The position numbers were made by a program, and so were the translations under genes. The notes beneath the pieces were generated by a model. It did not search any database. It was not told the origin of the DNA and saw only the letters and a program-made list of their open reading frames with translations. Source: Candidatus Stramentimicrobium fermentans (lineage in GTDB: Bacteria > Atribacterota > Phoenicimicrobiia > Phoenicimicrobiales > Stramentimicrobiaceae). From it: DNA of 64,000 bases. The stretch is taken from positions 1 to 64,000 of the forward strand of contig JAAYOB010000023.1 in NCBI GenBank assembly GCA_012520575.1. The letters run 5' to 3'. Below are positions 59,501-64,000 of this stretch, one piece after another (the first letter of the stretch is position 1; the number at the start of each line of letters is the position of its first letter).

Positions 59501-59614
59501 GGGCAGCAGATCCAGGCCCAAACCTTGATAAGAAACAAACCCTATTACTATCAGAGCGATAAAGAGCATAGAGATAGTGACAGGACGATTAATAGAAAAT
59601 TTAGGCAGGTTCAT
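56513..59614 (-). CDS. RND-family (AcrB/MexB-like) efflux transporter
   Basis: 1033 aa; MNLPKFSINRPVTISMLFIALIVIGFVSYQGLGLDLLPDMSFP; LALGIGILVDNSIVVLENVFRH; GVVVNNAIVLIDYINQLR. Confidence 0.97.
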   Translation of the reverse strand: MNLPKFSINRPVTISMLFIALIVIGFVSYQGLGLDLLPDMSFPVSAIMVSYPGAAPEEMEALITIPLEEVVSTVHRVDTINSISQEGNTVLLLSFQWGTNMDIAILEVREKIDQVKRILPEGAGDPSVIKFDPSMMPIMVLGINSEQYSLHELDRFARLLLKPRLERIEGIASASVSGGVEREILVSVDNEKLRANSLTLDQVVMALRSENINLPAGTLREGNVDFLIRTLGRFESIADIENVIISTVKGNQIPLKEIARISDTFKKQQTVAYINGYPSISLTLQKESGTNTVIVANRVNSELNTIKNKGILPGDTKAITVFDSSDFIKKAIKEVSDTLLIGAVLTMLVLYAFLHSIKSTLIIGFSIPISVISTFTLLYFAKLTLNMMTLGGLALGIGILVDNSIVVLENVFRHRELGKDAALAAELGANEVADAITASTLTTIAVFLPVVYVSGIAGELFKTMGLTIAFSLLMSLFVALTLVPMLFSRSRNRKILSPSSDAADRSSSLTAKEANKRGFFNAVRREYSYLIDWALRHRGIMVLMAIAILVLSFTLLPLVGAEFFPAIDQGNFSINISLPVGTNFEVTREIAREIEKVVHSVPEIENVFTTVGSGSSMDIGGSGGNNAAIMATLIEKGERERDSSDIIAELRDRIGEYPDTQIRFSEQNLSLTSGAALTINISGDSLGELDFIANTIMSLLSEVEGIYDLQSSVEEVRPELHIAIDREKVNLYGLSAGQVASNVHDALLGKVAGYFQEGGERYNITVKLEKSGYGELQELENMMISSNYGLQVPLKEIARVEVGIGPQGINRENQQRQVQVTGNVSGRFLGSVIQEARQKLNSLVLPEGYHYAFAGEQEEMNKSFRELFFALILSILLVYMIIAAQFESLLFPFAVIFSIPFSFIGVIIALMLSGISLNVLSLIGLIILAGVVVNNAIVLIDYINQLRKSGLGRNEAVIEAGETRLRPILMTTLTTVLALVPMAIGLGEGAEMRAPLAVTIIGGLTSSTFLTLVFIPILYTYLDDLARKMNIQF

Positions 59615-60900
59615 TCCAGAACCTCCCTATTGGCAACTCTCACAAGGTCACCCTCTTCTAGAGAAATATTACCTAATATCACTATAATCTCATTACCGGT
59701 AATACCATTAACAACTTCTACCTGATTATCCTGAGTTATACCTGTGGTAATAGCCCTTCTTTTTACAGTTTTCTCATCATCTCCAAGTACAAAAACATAT
59801 AGTCCATCGGCTTTTCTGGTTAGAGCGGAGGAAGGGATGATTAAGGCATCGGGGTTATCTTCAATTATAATATTTGCTCGGGCAAAAACACCGGGAGGAA
59901 TATCTATATCTGCCTCTTTAACCCTTATTTTTATTTCCATGGTTTTGGTAACCGGGTCAACTACCACTCCTTTGCTGACTATTTCTCCAGAAAATTTTTT
60001 TTGAGGGTAGGCATCTATAAATATTTCGGCATCCTGCCCTAATTGAACTGCGCCAATATCTTTTTCTGATATACCTGTTTTGACCGATAATTCGCTGACA
60101 TCAATTATTGATAGTAACGGCATTGCCGATGAAGCTAATTCTCCGGTCTTTACTGAAACAGCAGTAACACTGCCGCTAATAGGAGCTTTTATAATAGTGC
60201 TGTTGAGCTGGGATTGGGCAAGCTCTAAAGCAGATTGCGCCTGTCTAACCTGCGCTTCCACAGCTTTAATATCTTGCGATGAGGCACCCTCAGTTATCAA
60301 TTTGTAACTTTCAGAGACACTCTGATACTGTGCTTTGGCAATTTCATACTGGTTTTTGGCTTGGTCGTGCTGCTGCTCCGAGATAGCACCTTCGGTGAAC
60401 AGCTTTTGCATTTTTTGATAATTTTCCTCTGCACTATCTAAACTTATCTTTGCTTGTCTTACGCCGGCTTCAGCCTGACTGACCTCTTGCGGGCGGGCAC
60501 CGGCCTTGATTCTTTCCAGAGAGGCATGGGCTGAATCTAAGTTGGCCTTTGCTTGAGCAACCTGAAGCCTGATTTGCTCATCATCCAGACGCATTAAAAT
60601 GGCACCTTTTTCTACCTGTTCGCCTTCCTGTACCGAAACTTCTTTTACCTGTCCCATTATCTTGGCAAATACGCGCACCATTTCTTTTGGTTCAACCACT
60701 CCGGATACCGTCAAAAACGATTTAATCTCGCCATGTTGAACTCTGGTAACCTGTATGGGAACCATTCTTTCCGATTGAACTGCAGGCTCAATAACTACCT
60801 CCTGCCTCTTCTGAGAGATGCGATTAGCGGCCTGCACAATCAATAATCCTATCACTGTAATTAAAACAACATAAAATACTTTACGTCCGGTAATTCTCAT
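59611..60900 (-). CDS. RND periplasmic adaptor (membrane fusion protein)
   Basis: GEIKSFLTVSGVVEPKEMVRVFAKIMGQVKEVSVQEGEQVEKGAILMRLDD; overlaps RND gene by 4 bp. Confidence 0.95.
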   Translation of the reverse strand: MRITGRKVFYVVLITVIGLLIVQAANRISQKRQEVVIEPAVQSERMVPIQVTRVQHGEIKSFLTVSGVVEPKEMVRVFAKIMGQVKEVSVQEGEQVEKGAILMRLDDEQIRLQVAQAKANLDSAHASLERIKAGARPQEVSQAEAGVRQAKISLDSAEENYQKMQKLFTEGAISEQQHDQAKNQYEIAKAQYQSVSESYKLITEGASSQDIKAVEAQVRQAQSALELAQSQLNSTIIKAPISGSVTAVSVKTGELASSAMPLLSIIDVSELSVKTGISEKDIGAVQLGQDAEIFIDAYPQKKFSGEIVSKGVVVDPVTKTMEIKIRVKEADIDIPPGVFARANIIIEDNPDALIIPSSALTRKADGLYVFVLGDDEKTVKRRAITTGITQDNQVEVVNGITGNEIIVILGNISLEEGDLVRVANREVLE

Positions 60901-61020
60901 CTTTTACATTCCTCTCTAACATATCAAGGTAAGTTGTATTCATAGCCCACAAAATAGTTCTAAAATTGGCTAAATACTTACAATGTAATTAGTATAAAGT
61001 ACTTTTGTGGCTGAAAAAGT

Positions 61021-61047
61021 GCAACAAAAGAACCGTCCCTATGGCAA
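61021..61047 (-). repeat. REP-like sequence, reverse complement ATTGCCATAGGGACGGTTCTTTTGTTGC
   Basis: Matches the 40766-40802 pattern; located right at the 3' end of the TolC-family gene. Confidence 0.5.
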
Positions 61048-61048
61048 T

Positions 61049-62413
61049 TTAGAGTAAGCCCATGGCTTTGATAAGTGCCGCTCTATTGGTATTATAATCA
61101 TATAGGGCATTGAGATGGTTGGTCTCCGCTTCAATTAAGGCACTCTGGGCATCTATTACTTCGATATTAGTAGAGATCCCCTCATTATACTTTACCTGAG
61201 CAATGCGAAAACTCTCCTCAGAATCCCCGATTCCTTGTTCGGTAACTTTTACTAATTTCTCCGCCTCCACCATTTTCAGATAGAGGGAACGTACTTCAAA
61301 CTCTATCAGCTGCAGAGCTTGTTTTTCACTCTGCTCAACCTGGGCTAAACTTAACTCTGCCTGCTTTATTTTAGATTTATTCACTCCGCCATCAAAAATA
61401 GGTATTTCCCCCGCAATTGCTACTTTCCAACCTGCCAATCCTGAATCCATGTTCATCATTATTTGCGGCCCTTTATTGCTTTTCGCTATATTTAGCATAT
61501 TTTTCATGATTTTTTTCTGCTGGCTGACCTGCTCTAATTCAGGACGATATTGCCTGGCACTTTCCAGCGCTTCTTCCAGTGAAATATCACAGGGCTCATA
61601 GGCCAAATCATTTTCTAATTTAAGGGACGTTTCAAGGTCAATTCCCATGATGGAATTTAAATTGTATACCGTTAATAAATAACCATTCTCAGCCCTAATC
61701 AGGTTATGTTCCAAATTAGATAGCTGTGAGTTGATACGATTTAAATCTATAGGGGCAATCATGCCTTCCGTCAATAAAGAGCGTGAGCTCTCCAGATGTG
61801 CCTTAATCTGAGTTAGGGCTTGTGCACTGACCCTCTTCAGGCCTTCTGCCTGCAATACCCGGTAGTAGGCTTCGGTCACCTTATAGATGAGTTCCTGCCT
61901 GTCTCCCTCCAATTCATTCAAAGCGATGGACTGTTCCGCTTTAGCCAATTCAATCAGGTTTTTCAGTTTTCCACCGCTGTACAATATTTTAGAAATATTG
62001 AAGGAGATTAAGGGAACTCCGGTACCGGAAGAATAGAGGTAGCTGTAGTCTCCTGCGACTATCTTGTCCGGGTCCGGTGCATCACTGGTCCTAACGTAAC
62101 CGCCTTGAAATTTAGCATTTATTTTTTTTGCACCTTCCGCTTCCTGCACCTGCTCTTCTTTTATTTCCACTTTACTTTGAGCAATCTGGTAGCTCAAATT
62201 ATTTTGCAGGGCAAGCTCAATGCAATCTTCAATATTTAAACTCAAACTTTCGGCCGGATAAGCTGTACCAGACAAAAATAAAAGAAGAGATGCCACCAAC
62301 AGCAAGTAGAGGCAAAATCCCCTCAACATTACTCCTGCCCTTTCTAATACTCTTCTCGTTTTCATAAATAACACCCCCTCCTCCCCATTTAGATAAAACA
62401 AGATTAATTTCAT
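61049..62413 (-). CDS. TolC-family outer-membrane efflux protein
   Basis: LSLNIEDCIELALQNNLSYQIAQSKVEIKEEQVQEAEG; VKYNEGISTNIEVIDAQSALIEAETNHLNALYDYN. Confidence 0.93.
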   Translation of the reverse strand: MKLILFYLNGEEGVLFMKTRRVLERAGVMLRGFCLYLLLVASLLLFLSGTAYPAESLSLNIEDCIELALQNNLSYQIAQSKVEIKEEQVQEAEGAKKINAKFQGGYVRTSDAPDPDKIVAGDYSYLYSSGTGVPLISFNISKILYSGGKLKNLIELAKAEQSIALNELEGDRQELIYKVTEAYYRVLQAEGLKRVSAQALTQIKAHLESSRSLLTEGMIAPIDLNRINSQLSNLEHNLIRAENGYLLTVYNLNSIMGIDLETSLKLENDLAYEPCDISLEEALESARQYRPELEQVSQQKKIMKNMLNIAKSNKGPQIMMNMDSGLAGWKVAIAGEIPIFDGGVNKSKIKQAELSLAQVEQSEKQALQLIEFEVRSLYLKMVEAEKLVKVTEQGIGDSEESFRIAQVKYNEGISTNIEVIDAQSALIEAETNHLNALYDYNTNRAALIKAMGLL

Positions 62414-62430
62414 CTATTAAGCTAAATAAC

Positions 62431-62883
62431 TTATTCTTTATTCTGCCCGTCTCTTTCCAATTGCTTCATTTTTTGCCAGACTAAAAGTGCCTCCTCAGCA
62501 CTATTGACCCGGATATCGCCAAAAACATGGGGATGACGACGGATTAGCTTGCTTTTAGCTCCCATCAACACCTGCTGATAGTCAAATAACCCTGCCTCAC
62601 GGGCTATCTCGATTTCAATTAAGATATCCATAAGTAAATCTCCCAACTCCTCGCACAGATTCAGGTAATCACCCTTCTCTGCGGCCTCTTTTACCTCCTG
62701 TGCTTCTTCCGTAATATTGTGAGCCATAGATGACAAGGTCTGTTTTTGATCCCAGAGACAGCCCTGAGGTCCCCTCAATCGTGTCGCGATAGAGATTAAT
62801 TCTGAAAATAACTCCCGTTCTTTCCGATGCATGAAAAAATATTCTCCTTTTGACTGTACCGGCACAACATTTTTTTCTTTCAA
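62431..62883 (-). CDS. mazG: MazG-family nucleoside triphosphate pyrophosphohydrolase
   Basis: LRGPQGCLWDQKQTLSSMAHNITEEAQEVKEAAEKGDYLNLCEELGDLLMDILIEIEIARE; RHPHVFGDI. Confidence 0.94.
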   Translation of the reverse strand: MKEKNVVPVQSKGEYFFMHRKERELFSELISIATRLRGPQGCLWDQKQTLSSMAHNITEEAQEVKEAAEKGDYLNLCEELGDLLMDILIEIEIAREAGLFDYQQVLMGAKSKLIRRHPHVFGDIRVNSAEEALLVWQKMKQLERDGQNKE

Positions 62884-63065
62884 ATCATAATTGCTAAATT
62901 TTTAATTCCACATATTGTTTTATTATATTAACAAAATTGTTAAGAATCTATAAAGTAAATTCGAAGATTTAAAGTTTTTATAAATATTTTCTCTATTATG
63001 GTTAAGTCATTCTGATTATACCATTTATAGTAGATATTTCCGATATTCTATACTTATTCCTATTC

Positions 63066-64000
63066 CTATAGTATTTTTTCTAAAAAAGAAAGTCCTTGGG
63101 AAAGTGCACTATTTTCCGGAATTGACTGGCCGGTTCTTGGGGCAGTCAATATTAACTCCCCCTGACTCCCCTTTTGCCGGAAAAATGCATTCTTAACAGG
63201 GTTAATCGTTAAACTTTTTTGAATCTTATCAGACAGAGATGAACCGATGGGAAATTTAAGGGAAAGATGGCGCGTAGTTATCCTAATGTCCAAAACTTCC
63301 TGATTTTTTAATTTCAATTTCAAAGAGATGATCTGTAGTAAGGTTTCCAGTTCTTTCGGAAATGAACCATAGATATCTTGGAGCTCTGTCTTTATATCAT
63401 TGAGCTCTTCCTCGCTGTTTATCCGGCTGAGCTTCTGATAATAACTTATCCTAATCTCCGGACTGGAGATATAGTATTCAGGAATGAGGCTTTCGAGCTT
63501 TACGTCAATTTCCGGTCCGGTATCTTGCAATTCGTTACCGGCCGTTTCGGGGTGCAGAAGCCGGCTGACACTCTCCTCCAGCATCTGGCAATAATAATTG
63601 AAACCAACTTCAGTAACAAACCCATGTTGTTCTTTTCCCAGTAAATTACCGGCTCCTCTAATCTCTAAATCACGCATGGCCAGTCGGAATCCTGAGCCTA
63701 AATCGCTAAATTCCCGGATTGCTTCCAGCCGTTTTCGAGCATTATCCGTTAATATTTTTTTAGAAGGATAGAGCAGATAGGCATAGGCACGCCGGCTGCT
63801 TCTGCCCACACGTCCCCTAAGCTGATAGAGCTGGGATAGGCCAAAACGATGTGCCTGGTCAATAATGATGGTGTTCACATTGGATATATCCAATCCTATT
63901 TCAATAATGGTGGTGCAGACTAAAACATCACTCTCATGATTTATAAAACTAATCATGATCTTTTCCAACTGGTCCTCCACCATCTGACCATGGGCTGTGA
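63066..64000 (-). CDS. mfd: Transcription-repair coupling factor Mfd, C-terminal part (5' end beyond window)
   Basis: In-frame ...TAHGQMVEDQLEKIMISFINHESDVLVCTTIIEIGLDISNVNTIIIDQAHRFGLSQLYQLRGRVGRSSRRAYAYLLYP; frame open to window edge. Confidence 0.96.
   Translation of the reverse strand, partial: TAHGQMVEDQLEKIMISFINHESDVLVCTTIIEIGLDISNVNTIIIDQAHRFGLSQLYQLRGRVGRSSRRAYAYLLYPSKKILTDNARKRLEAIREFSDLGSGFRLAMRDLEIRGAGNLLGKEQHGFVTEVGFNYYCQMLEESVSRLLHPETAGNELQDTGPEIDVKLESLIPEYYISSPEIRISYYQKLSRINSEEELNDIKTELQDIYGSFPKELETLLQIISLKLKLKNQEVLDIRITTRHLSLKFPIGSSLSDKIQKSLTINPVKNAFFRQKGSQGELILTAPRTGQSIPENSALSQGLSFLEKIL

Noticed and set aside
1-64000. CRISPR array, tRNA, rRNA or intact transposase
   Set aside because: Scanned for regularly spaced repeats, TpsiC-loop-like GGTTCGAATCC and transposase-like proteins; none found by eye. 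A formal tRNAscan/CRISPR search would be decisive.

Overview
This AT-rich 64 kb bacterial window shows a diderm gene set. The lineage is possibly Atribacterota-like or another SLH-porin diderm; that is inference, since no rRNA or marker tree is available here. About 1-26 kb is a large minus-strand surface-glycan locus. It holds a sugar-phosphate mutase, a pgl-like set (dehydratase, DegT aminotransferase, PglD-like acetyltransferase, PglC-like phosphoglycosyltransferase), rmlABCD, UDP-sugar dehydrogenases, UDP-xylose synthase, many glycosyltransferases and a PglK/MsbA-like ABC transporter. Remnants of a polymerase-like membrane protein, a Wzz-like chain-length regulator and a GT2 are embedded in it. 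About 26.6-33.4 kb is an island of secreted proteins and lipoproteins: two paralogous CxxC thioredoxin-like proteins, two Ig-like lipoproteins, an O-antigen-ligase/TPR protein and a lipoprotein with 31 Cys in 342 aa. About 33.7-39 kb is an ECF-sigma operon whose anti-sigma factor carries a CBM48/AMPK-beta-like extracytoplasmic domain, flanked by TPR lipoproteins. About 39.6-62.4 kb is an outer-membrane biogenesis block: LptF, LptD with an N-terminal extension, LptA, LptC, LptB, Skp/OmpH, BamA, an SLH porin and RND/MFP/TolC. A caspase-fold lipoprotein and other lipoproteins sit among these genes. The window ends in mazG and mfd. Two decayed toxin-antitoxin modules and two families of dispersed short repeats were read directly from the sequence. 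No CRISPR, tRNA, rRNA or intact transposase was found. No single feature is demonstrably a new system. The best candidates are the Cys-rich lipoprotein/thioredoxin island, the caspase lipoprotein locus and the sigma/anti-sigma-CBM48 operon.
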